This document shows, one piece after another, positions 18,093 through 25,536 of a stretch of 64,000 bases of DNA. Source of the stretch: Arenibacter palladensis (lineage in GTDB: Bacteria; Bacteroidota; Bacteroidia; Flavobacteriales; Flavobacteriaceae); NCBI RefSeq assembly GCF_900129275.1, contig NZ_FQUX01000001.1:1240001-1304000 (forward strand). Direction: 5' to 3'. Every line of letters begins with the position of its first letter. The stretch's first letter is position 1. The notes beneath the pieces were generated by a model that saw only the letters and a list, made by a program, of their open reading frames with translations, was not told where the DNA came from and ran no database searches. The translations under genes were made by a program, and so were the position numbers.

Positions 18093-20462
18093 CTATTTGT
18101 TCAATTCCAGCATTAAGTCCTCGTAAGTATATGTTTTGTCCTTTTCTTTAGTGGATTTGTATAGAATGGAAGCCCTAATGGCCTTGAGTCCGGAAACCCC
18201 TTGGAGGCCTTCCAATTCAACAATTTCTATCTTGCCGCTGAAATAACCTTTGGATTTAAGGAACTTAATATATCGCAGGTATTCCAGCTCATCCTTTTTT
18301 TGTGAATAAACAATGGCAATTTTACCTGCCTGGGTCAATCTTTCATTGGTGCCTTTAATGTAGGACTTATCAATTCGTTTCTTTATGATCTCATACCTGG
18401 CGTTGTAGGTGCCGTCTACGTCAAATCGTTTTTCATCCATCCTAAAACGAATGGATAAAGAGCCGTTGTAGACCAGTATAAGTGATGCCACGTTTAATTG
18501 TACCTGCAGCTTGGATTTTAGGTCATAATGCTTATTTTCCATTTCACAGATAACCTGTAATTGCCACAACCTAAGGTTGTTGAGGTAGAGTAGGTCGAAT
18601 GCCCTTGCTCCAGTTATGGAATCCCCTATGTACATATTGTGCTCAACACCATCGGTCTTGTAGCGCTCAAAATAGTGGGGGTACATTAGCTGTGCTTCCT
18701 CCTGTTTCCGATCTATTACCGATGCCAACTTTTTGTTGATCAGCATTACGCTTTGATCATAATTTTTTCTGTGATCATAGTAAGAACCTGTTCCCTTATC
18801 TATTTTGGCCTCATAGGAAAGCAATAGATTTTGAATCTGGGTGTCGGATTTTTTGATATGCTGGAACACCGGGTTTATTTCTTCTTGCACAAAGTCGAAA
18901 ATGGCCTGTTCACTATTGGTATGTAGGACCTCTTTGATCTCATCAAGGTGGTTGTCTACCCTGAATATAAGTTCTTCGTAAATTGGCAAACCGTACTTTT
19001 GCCAAACCTCGGTCATTATTTGCTTAATTTCGGACAACTGGATCATAAGATCCCTTTGAATGGCCATATTCCTTTCTTGGGAGGAATTTTGGATATCTAC
19101 CTGTCCGTATAAAGGGTATACTTCATCAAAAACAATTTCGCGGAAAGAGGGTTGTAAACCTTCCATATCATCCAAAATAAAGCGCTTTGCCTCTTCCTTA
19201 AATTTCCAGTACACGGAAGGGTGCACAGAGGTACATTCGTTTTGGATAACCGCATCGATCAAATTCTCCTCTTCTTGTATGGAACGTAATACAGCGGAAA
19301 CGATATAGGGAATTACATCATCCAATTTCGTGACATTCACGCTATTGAGGTCATTGGCCTTATCGGAGACCAGTTCCAATACCCCCAGCAACTGTCCGTC
19401 TTTGGCAATGGGCGCCAAAAGGGCACTTTTAATTTTTTGATCGTGCAAAACCTTATATGGTGCCATACCATTTGAAAGCTTGTAGTACTTGTCAACATCG
19501 CTTATTACAAAGTAGTGGTTGTGATCAATTAACTTACTGTAAGAAGACTTGCAAAGCGCCTCATTACAGGTCTCCACTTTTTTCTTTTGTAAAATAAAAC
19601 TATTTACTCCGCTTACGGAAACCCTTTCAAATTGCTCATCTTTGGAATTGTACACCGAGAACCCGATACGCAAATTTGGCAACCCAAATAAGGATTTAAA
19701 GGTTTCTTCTACGCCCTTAATGAAATTGCCCCCAGTTTTATCGTTGGTGATAAGGTTGGATTTTATTTCGGAGATGGAATGTTCCGCGGTAACATCGAAC
19801 ATGTTGGAGATTACAAAACCTTTGCTGATAAAACTATTGGGCGGTATCTTTTTTTTCCAAAGTTCTATGTTGTCTATATTTTCCAATAACTTGTTTACGT
19901 CTTCCTGGGTAATGTCTAATGGGGTCCCATTGGGAATGATTTCCATAAAATCGGCATTGTACAAAATCCGGTAATGCCTCATTACTCCATTGGCATCGGG
20001 AATATCGTAAAAAAAGGGTCTTTTGAAATCTAAATTAAATCCGTAATAAAAGTTAAGGATGACCACACAGGCCATGATATAGTTTACCTCTCCTTCCTGG
20101 TTCCTAATTTGGGGAAGATAATCCGGTCCGGCAGCTGCCAATATTTTTTCAAAGCGCTTACTGGAGTTAAATATGATATCCGAATAAGGTGAGGAAGCGG
20201 TTTTTATTTCGTTATGGGTAAGGACGGACGAAAACAAATCCTGCAAAATAATTTGAATTACCTCCTTATGTTTTTCCAGCAATGTGATATCGGTGAAGCC
20301 TGCACGCAATTCCGGAAATGGCGCTTGGGCATTCAAAATATATTTTGCCTTGGTGGCCAAAAACGAATCCTCGCTGTCTGCCATGTCATCATAATGCTTC
20401 AATAACTTATTAAAGCTGATATGGTGTTCCAGTGGTGATATTTTTTCTGACAATCCGTTCAT
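18093..20462 (-). CDS. Large GAF-domain protein
   Basis: A 789-residue, apparently soluble protein. A GAF-type sensor domain lies at about 280-405, with the typical ending SALLAPIAKDGQLLGVLELVS. The N-terminal ~200 residues contain no recognised domain, and neither does the long helical region ~420-600 (many Glu/Lys, possible coiled coil). The C-terminal ~180 residues form an unassigned alpha/beta region with no output domain: no kinase, HTH, cyclase or phosphodiesterase motif is visible. GAF domains bind cyclic nucleotides, haem or other small ligands; the ligand cannot be told. The frame is open to 20489, but the ATG at 20462 starts a more natural N-terminus. It converges with the HD-PycTM gene and is divergent from the metallophosphoesterase gene, so the three may work in one signalling context (inference). 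Confidence 0.82.
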   Translation of the reverse strand: MNGLSEKISPLEHHISFNKLLKHYDDMADSEDSFLATKAKYILNAQAPFPELRAGFTDITLLEKHKEVIQIILQDLFSSVLTHNEIKTASSPYSDIIFNSSKRFEKILAAAGPDYLPQIRNQEGEVNYIMACVVILNFYYGFNLDFKRPFFYDIPDANGVMRHYRILYNADFMEIIPNGTPLDITQEDVNKLLENIDNIELWKKKIPPNSFISKGFVISNMFDVTAEHSISEIKSNLITNDKTGGNFIKGVEETFKSLFGLPNLRIGFSVYNSKDEQFERVSVSGVNSFILQKKKVETCNEALCKSSYSKLIDHNHYFVISDVDKYYKLSNGMAPYKVLHDQKIKSALLAPIAKDGQLLGVLELVSDKANDLNSVNVTKLDDVIPYIVSAVLRSIQEEENLIDAVIQNECTSVHPSVYWKFKEEAKRFILDDMEGLQPSFREIVFDEVYPLYGQVDIQNSSQERNMAIQRDLMIQLSEIKQIMTEVWQKYGLPIYEELIFRVDNHLDEIKEVLHTNSEQAIFDFVQEEINPVFQHIKKSDTQIQNLLLSYEAKIDKGTGSYYDHRKNYDQSVMLINKKLASVIDRKQEEAQLMYPHYFERYKTDGVEHNMYIGDSITGARAFDLLYLNNLRLWQLQVICEMENKHYDLKSKLQVQLNVASLILVYNGSLSIRFRMDEKRFDVDGTYNARYEIIKKRIDKSYIKGTNERLTQAGKIAIVYSQKKDELEYLRYIKFLKSKGYFSGKIEIVELEGLQGVSGLKAIRASILYKSTKEKDKTYTYEDLMLELNK

Positions 20463-20665
20463 TGTGGCCTTAGTCCAAATTTGGACCATAAAATTACAAA
20501 AGAAATCGCTTTCTTTCCTTTAAACGGGCAATATTGGCTAATCTTGTTTTTAGGTTATGTAAAGAATGTCCGTTGTTTGGCATGTTACAGGGCCATTTTT
20601 TTTAGAACATACCTAAAAACCTCAATGTCTTCAATTAAAAAGTATTAACTTTTGACCCAAAACTA

Positions 20666-21568
20666 ATGACCTCATCAGCCAGATTGTCCAGGGCTTATAA
20701 AAATGCCAAGATCTTGCCTTTTGACGACAGCTCCAAAATTATTCTATTTAGTGACTGTCATAGGGGAGACAGTAGTTTTGCCGACGAATTTGCCAATAAT
20801 CGCAATATTTATTTTCATGCCCTAAGGCATTACTTTAACGAGGGCTTTACCTACTGTGAATTGGGCGACGGTGATGAACTTTGGGAGAATCTCAACTTCG
20901 ACTCCATTTTTACGGCGCATAAGAACGTATATAAACTTTTAAAGCAATTTCATTTGGAGAAAAGACTCCATATGATTTGGGGAAATCATGATATGGTTTA
21001 TAAAGACCCAGTGTATGTAAAAAAGAATTTATCATCCTATTTTGAGCCTATTGACGATTGCAACAAAGAATTGTTTGAGGATATTACCTATCACGAAGCC
21101 ATAATTTTAAAACATAACAATAGTGGTCAAGAGTTGTTTTTGACCCATGGGCACCAAGCGGATTGGTGGAATTATACCTTTTGGCGCTGGGGCAGGTTCT
21201 TGGTGCGTGTTCTGTGGAAACCCTTACAGGTATGGGGCATTGCGGACCCTACCAGTCCGGCCAAAAATTATAAGGAGCTTATCAAAATTGAAAGACGCAT
21301 AAAAAAATGGATTTTGGCCAACAATGAACTACTGACGATAGCAGGCCATACTCACAGGCCCCGCTTTCCTGCCCCTGGCGATATACCTTTTTTTAATGAC
21401 GGTAGCTGTGTACACCCGAGGAGCATTACCGGGATTGAAATACAAAAGGGAACTATTGCCCTCATCAAATGGGAAATAGCTACAAAGGATGATGGCACCC
21501 TGCAGATTGTTAGAATATTGCTGGACGGCCCTCAACAATTAATCAGTTATAAGAAAGCTAAATCCTAG
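20666..21568 (+). CDS. Calcineurin-like metallophosphoesterase
   Basis: A 300-residue cytoplasmic phosphoesterase without signal peptide. The ordered metal-binding motifs are SDCHRG (DxH-type, ~30), LGDGDELWEN (GDxxE-type, ~72), WGNHDMVY (GNHD, ~110), THGHQADWW (GHxH-like, ~157) and AGHTHRPRF (GHTH, ~230). The WWN and GNHD spacing resembles UDP-2,3-diacylglucosamine pyrophosphatase-like enzymes, but the protein is longer than LpxH and I would not assign lipid A synthesis. Other candidates are nucleotide diphosphatases or cyclic-nucleotide phosphodiesterases. It is divergent from the GAF gene across ~200 bases. Confidence 0.85.
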   Translation: MTSSARLSRAYKNAKILPFDDSSKIILFSDCHRGDSSFADEFANNRNIYFHALRHYFNEGFTYCELGDGDELWENLNFDSIFTAHKNVYKLLKQFHLEKRLHMIWGNHDMVYKDPVYVKKNLSSYFEPIDDCNKELFEDITYHEAIILKHNNSGQELFLTHGHQADWWNYTFWRWGRFLVRVLWKPLQVWGIADPTSPAKNYKELIKIERRIKKWILANNELLTIAGHTHRPRFPAPGDIPFFNDGSCVHPRSITGIEIQKGTIALIKWEIATKDDGTLQIVRILLDGPQQLISYKKAKS

Positions 21569-21624
21569 GTCTATAACACAAAGAAAAATGGAAGTCGACA
21601 ATGAAGGGGCTCGCGTTGTTATCG

Positions 21625-22350
21625 TTATTGCAACCTAAAGGTTATAGGAATGGTATAGGGAACCTTTACGGCCCTTCCCCTTTGCTTCCCGGGCGTCATT
21701 TGCGGTAATGCCGCAATGATCCTGTGGGCTTCCTTTTCCAACATTTTGTCTGGACCCCTTGTTCTAATATTGGTAATATAACCGGTATTGTCGATAATAA
21801 ATTGTACATATACCTTGCCTTCAATACCTAATTCCACGGCTACATCGGGATAGGTAAATTGTTTCATGATGTGCTCCTGGATTTTTTTCTGAAAGCAAGC
21901 TTTCTGGGCTTCGTTCGAGGTTTCCTTACAACCTGGAAATACCGGAACATTTTCGATTACGGCAAAAGGAACCTCAACATCTTCCTCTTCTTCTTCCACC
22001 ACAGCTATGTCTTCAACTTTTAATGTAGTCTCCTCCACTACTGTTTCCTGATTTATTTCTGTACTTTGAATCACCGTTTCCTCTATTTCGGCCACATCCT
22101 CAACAATTTCTATTACTTCGGGAGCCGCTGGGGGAGGGGGTGGTGGTGGAACATTCAATGCCTCGGTAACCGGTACTTTTTCTTCCAAGTAATCTGTTAC
22201 CGTCAACTGCTCCGTGGCAGTTTTTGCCTTGGGATACGTTTTTAACTCCAAAGCCCTCCATACTACAAATAGTACTATAACTAGGCCAATTACAAAGAAA
22301 AGTCCACTTTTTTTGTTTAAATCTGCCCTAGGATTCTTTTTTGGTTCCAT
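21625..22350 (-). CDS. TonB-family energy-transducing protein
   Basis: A 241-residue protein with a cytoplasmic N-terminus, one membrane helix (~15-33), a proline run of seven followed by a strongly acidic Val/Glu-rich linker (~60-140), and a TonB C-terminal domain (~150-241) with the YPDVAVELGIEGKVYVQF block and the TPGKQRGRAVKVPYTIPITF end. TonB proteins carry proton-motive energy from ExbB/ExbD to outer-membrane receptors such as SusC. The linker is rich in Glu rather than the Pro/Lys of enteric TonB, which is common in flavobacteria. No exbB/exbD genes are beside it. The frame extends to 22398, but the ATG at 22350 gives the expected short polar N-terminus before the helix. It is divergent from the GH32 gene. 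Confidence 0.9.
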   Translation of the reverse strand: MEPKKNPRADLNKKSGLFFVIGLVIVLFVVWRALELKTYPKAKTATEQLTVTDYLEEKVPVTEALNVPPPPPPPAAPEVIEIVEDVAEIEETVIQSTEINQETVVEETTLKVEDIAVVEEEEEDVEVPFAVIENVPVFPGCKETSNEAQKACFQKKIQEHIMKQFTYPDVAVELGIEGKVYVQFIIDNTGYITNIRTRGPDKMLEKEAHRIIAALPQMTPGKQRGRAVKVPYTIPITFRLQ

Positions 22351-22579
22351 GACACAGTATTTTAATACATAAGTTATTAAGTATTTACATGAATTCATAT
22401 GACATAGATCAGTTTTGGCATTATTCTAAGTTCGAATAGTAATGCCCATTTATTGTTGGAGAGGGATATGAAACGGACTATTATTTGGGAGCTTTGGGGG
22501 CAAAATCGTTCAGGGATATTTTTGGTATGGGCATTTATTCGTTATTTTTAATGAAAATGAAGCTTTAAAAAAATTCGAT

Positions 22580-24130
22580 ATGAAGTGGTTTTGGATTGTT
22601 TTGGGATTGGCACTTTTGTCGTGCAAGGAAGAGAAAAAAGTAGGGCCGGTTCAAAATGTTGATACCGAACTTGGCCTCTATCAGGAAGCCCATCGCCCCC
22701 AATTTCATTTTACGCCACATGAAAAATGGATGAACGACCCTAATGGTTTGGTCTTTCACCAAGGCGTGTATCATCTTTTTTATCAATATTATCCAGAGGA
22801 TATTGTTTGGGGGCCCATGCATTGGGGTCACGCAATAAGTAAGGATATGGTGCATTGGGAAAATAAACCCATAGCGTTATTTCCTGATGAACACGGCTAT
22901 ATTTTTTCGGGCAGTGCCGTTGTGGATACCAATAATTCCTCGGGATTTGGAACCAAGGATAACCCGCCGTTGGTGGCCATATTTACCTATCACGATCCGG
23001 TTGGTGAAAAAGCTAAAAAAGATGACTTCCAGACCCAGGGAATTGCCTATAGTCTGGATAATGGGGATACTTGGGTTAAATATGAAGGCAATCCCGTTAT
23101 CAAAAACGAAGGAATAAGGGATTTTAGGGATCCCAAAGTGTTTTGGAACAATAAAACCGGCAATTGGACAATGTTATTGGTTGCAGGCGATCACTTGCAA
23201 ATATGGCAATCCCCTGACTTAAAGGAATGGGTGAAGGTAAGCGAGTTTGGAAAGAATCAGGGGGCACACGGTGGTGTTTGGGAATGTCCGGACCTGTTTC
23301 CTTTAAAAGTGGAAGGTACGGACATGGAAAAATGGGTGCTTTTGATAAGTATTAACCCAGGGGCGCCCAATGGAGGCAGTGGTACCCAATATTTTGTAGG
23401 TGATTTTGATGGAACAACCTTTAAAAGCGATCAAAAGGAGCATAAATGGATAGATTGGGGCACCGATAACTATGCCGGGGTAACCTATAACAATGTGCCC
23501 AATAATGAAAGAGTATTTATTGGTTGGATGAGTAATTGGGCCTATGCCCAGGAAACACCCACCGAAAAATGGCGTAGCGCCATGACGCTGCCCAGAAAAC
23601 TTTCCCTGCAGCAGATAAATGATAAGTTTGAATTGTTTAATTACCCCTTGGATAGTGTTGATGAAATTCGGGGTCCAGTTGCCTCAGAAGACATCACCAT
23701 AGGTCCAAAATTGGATAAATCATTGACTTTTGATCATTTTAATAAGTCCGAAGTAAAATTCAAGACTAGTTCACGGGCATTCAGTCTAGATTTCCAAAAT
23801 AGTTCGGGAGAGCATCTAAATTTGATTTTGGACAGTGAGGCCCAACAATTTATTTTGGATAGGTCCAATTCTGGAAAAACAACCTTTGATGAGGATTTTG
23901 CTAAAAATGTTCAGATCATGCCCATCCCTGATTTGCCCAATGGGGAATATGAAGTGAGGGTCCTGATGGATTGGTCTTCTGTGGAGATTTTTATTAACCA
24001 TGGTCAATATGTGATGACCGCCCAGATCTTTCCCAACGAATTTTACCGGAATTTGATGATTTCCAATCCAAGTGATATGGAATTGAAATTGGATACATTT
24101 ACAATAAGCCCCATAAAATCCATTTGGTAA
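22580..24130 (+). CDS. Glycoside hydrolase family 32 (levanase/fructanase) lipoprotein
   Basis: A 516-residue exported lipoprotein (Cys15 in ALLSC). The five-bladed GH32 catalytic domain shows every key residue: nucleophile D53 in WMNDPNG, the RDP transition-state motif at R183-D184-P185, and the acid/base E236 in ECPDLF. FSGSAVVD and the C-terminal beta-sandwich (~370-516, ending in SSVEIFINHGQYVMTAQIFP) complete the fold. GH32 enzymes hydrolyse fructans (levan, inulin) or sucrose; a lipoprotein in Bacteroidota usually attacks polymer at the surface or in the periplasm. No SusC/D pair, fructokinase or fructose transporter lies beside it, so it may be a stand-alone gene. The 229-base gap to the divergent tonB gene must hold its promoter. 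Confidence 0.94.
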   Translation: MKWFWIVLGLALLSCKEEKKVGPVQNVDTELGLYQEAHRPQFHFTPHEKWMNDPNGLVFHQGVYHLFYQYYPEDIVWGPMHWGHAISKDMVHWENKPIALFPDEHGYIFSGSAVVDTNNSSGFGTKDNPPLVAIFTYHDPVGEKAKKDDFQTQGIAYSLDNGDTWVKYEGNPVIKNEGIRDFRDPKVFWNNKTGNWTMLLVAGDHLQIWQSPDLKEWVKVSEFGKNQGAHGGVWECPDLFPLKVEGTDMEKWVLLISINPGAPNGGSGTQYFVGDFDGTTFKSDQKEHKWIDWGTDNYAGVTYNNVPNNERVFIGWMSNWAYAQETPTEKWRSAMTLPRKLSLQQINDKFELFNYPLDSVDEIRGPVASEDITIGPKLDKSLTFDHFNKSEVKFKTSSRAFSLDFQNSSGEHLNLILDSEAQQFILDRSNSGKTTFDEDFAKNVQIMPIPDLPNGEYEVRVLMDWSSVEIFINHGQYVMTAQIFPNEFYRNLMISNPSDMELKLDTFTISPIKSIW

Positions 24131-24453
24131 CTATAATATTAGGGTTAGACTTCACTAAGGACCTAGGAATAATCAAGATTTGTGCAACTGTAATTCTTGG
24201 AAGGAGAATTTGAATTATCTCCTTCGAAACCTTCCTATGGCTTTTTATTTTCTTAATTGGAGATAAATCTGACTAATAATCTTCAAGAAACCTTGTGTTT
24301 TTTTGGTTTTATCTTAATCATGCGGGGTAAATATTTGGTTTTATGTTAATCACTGTTAAATAAAGTTTAACTATTCTTAAAAATAGGTCATAAGAATTAG
24401 ATTTGTTAGAGTATTGTTAATGTTTTTATTATTGGTTGCTATCTCCAAAAATT
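24131..24453 (+). other. AT-rich regulatory gap upstream of the RND efflux operon
   Basis: A 323-base gap without any credible ORF. It holds an 8-bp stem hairpin (24200-24207 and 24218-24225) without a T tract, two copies of a 19-bp element (listed separately), and an isolated TAGATTTG at 24398-24405 that fits the Bacteroidota -7 consensus TAnnTTTG. I find no TTG -33 partner at the usual distance, so the promoter call is weak. The layout (repeats, then -7-like box, then ATG 49 bases later) is what a regulated promoter would look like. Confidence 0.4.
24302..24352. repeat. Two 19-bp direct repeats, possible operator pair
   Basis: TTTGGTTTTATCTTAATCA at 24302-24320 and TTTGGTTTTATGTTAATCA at 24334-24352 match at 18 of 19 positions. 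Their starts are 32 bases apart, close to three turns of B-DNA, so a dimeric or paired regulator could bind one face. They lie 102-152 bases upstream of the adaptor start. No regulator gene is adjacent. Confidence 0.55.
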
Positions 24454-25536
24454 ATGAAAATAAAATACATCGTTTATACTTTATTATTTATCGGATTGGG
24501 AGGCTTGGTAACCTATCGTATTTTGCAGAATAGTGAAGCGGGTAAGTCAGGAAGTTCTACAGGCACAAATACGGTCCCTATAGTTTCGGGAATGGTTCTT
24601 ATTCCCCAACAATTTAATGATAATATTTCCCTTTCCGGTACCTTGGAGGCAAATGAGCAAATAGAAATACGAAGTGAGGTATCTGGGGTGGTTGAAAGTA
24701 TAAATTTTGCTGAGGGTAGTAAGGTAGCCCAAGGCCAGGTTTTGTTCAAGGTGAACGACATTGAATTGCAAGCACAATTGTCCAAAGTACGGACCGCCCA
24801 GAAGTTGGCAGCCGAAAATGAAAGGAGGGCAAAACTTCTGTTGGAAAAGCAAGCCATCAGTCAAGAGGAATATGATATTGCTAGCGCCGATTTTCAATCG
24901 GCCAGTGCAGAATCCGAATTAATAGCCGCACAATTATCAAAGGCAACGGTACGTGCTCCATTTTCTGGTATTATAGGGCTTCGTTCCATTTCAAAAGGGA
25001 CCTATGTTAGTCCGTCTACGGCCGTGGCCAAGTTGGTAAATACAGATCAACTAAAGATTACTTTTTCAATTCCCGAGAAATATGCCGCCCAGATTAAAGT
25101 AGGTACATCCTTTACCTTTACCACGGCCGATTCCAAGGAGGAATACAGCGCAAAGATATATGCCATTGAACCTGAAGTGGAGATTGCCACTAGGACCTTA
25201 AAAATGCGGGCAACGGCCGAAAACCCCGGGGGCAAGCTTTTTCCTGGTGCTTTTGCCAATGTAATTTTACCTCTGGAAACGGTCAACGATGCCTTATTGG
25301 TGCCCAGTGAATCTTTGATTCCGGTTCAGAATGGTAAAAAAATCTTTATCGTTGAGAATGGCAAGGCCAAGGAGATAGATGTAGAAATTGGTGCTCGTAC
25401 CGGAAGTTCCGTGCGGGTCGTTTCAGGATTAAAGGTTGGGGATACTGTACTTACCTATGGGGTTATGGCCTTAAAAAATGGTACTCCAGTTAAGGTATTA
25501 TTAAAGGAAACTGAATCTCTTACTGCGGAACAATGA
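24454..25536 (+). CDS. RND efflux periplasmic adaptor (membrane-fusion protein)
   Basis: A 360-residue adaptor with an N-terminal membrane anchor (~1-22, no lipobox). It has the usual order: beta-barrel start and lipoyl half-motif (LSGTLEANEQIEIRSEVSG, then GSKVAQGQVLFKV), an alpha-helical hairpin (~105-150, with ERRAKLLLEKQAISQEEYD), the second lipoyl half (VRAPFSGIIGLRSISKGTYVS), a beta-barrel and a membrane-proximal domain ending near 350. It links the inner-membrane pump to the outer-membrane channel and exports drugs or other toxic molecules. The frame begins at 24436 with TTG, but the ATG at 24454 is the natural start. Its stop overlaps the pump start by four bases (ATGA), so translation is coupled. 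Confidence 0.93.
   Translation: MKIKYIVYTLLFIGLGGLVTYRILQNSEAGKSGSSTGTNTVPIVSGMVLIPQQFNDNISLSGTLEANEQIEIRSEVSGVVESINFAEGSKVAQGQVLFKVNDIELQAQLSKVRTAQKLAAENERRAKLLLEKQAISQEEYDIASADFQSASAESELIAAQLSKATVRAPFSGIIGLRSISKGTYVSPSTAVAKLVNTDQLKITFSIPEKYAAQIKVGTSFTFTTADSKEEYSAKIYAIEPEVEIATRTLKMRATAENPGGKLFPGAFANVILPLETVNDALLVPSESLIPVQNGKKIFIVENGKAKEIDVEIGARTGSSVRVVSGLKVGDTVLTYGVMALKNGTPVKVLLKETESLTAEQ

Noticed and set aside
16887-21568. A complete Pycsar or CBASS anti-phage system
   Set aside because: A PycTM-type membrane domain is present, but no pyrimidine cyclase, CD-NTase or cap-like gene was recognised in the neighbourhood, so a defence operon is not supported.
24200-24225. Hairpin after the GH32 gene, read at first as a terminator
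   Set aside because: The stem is only 8 bp around a 10-base loop and is not followed by a T tract in either direction.
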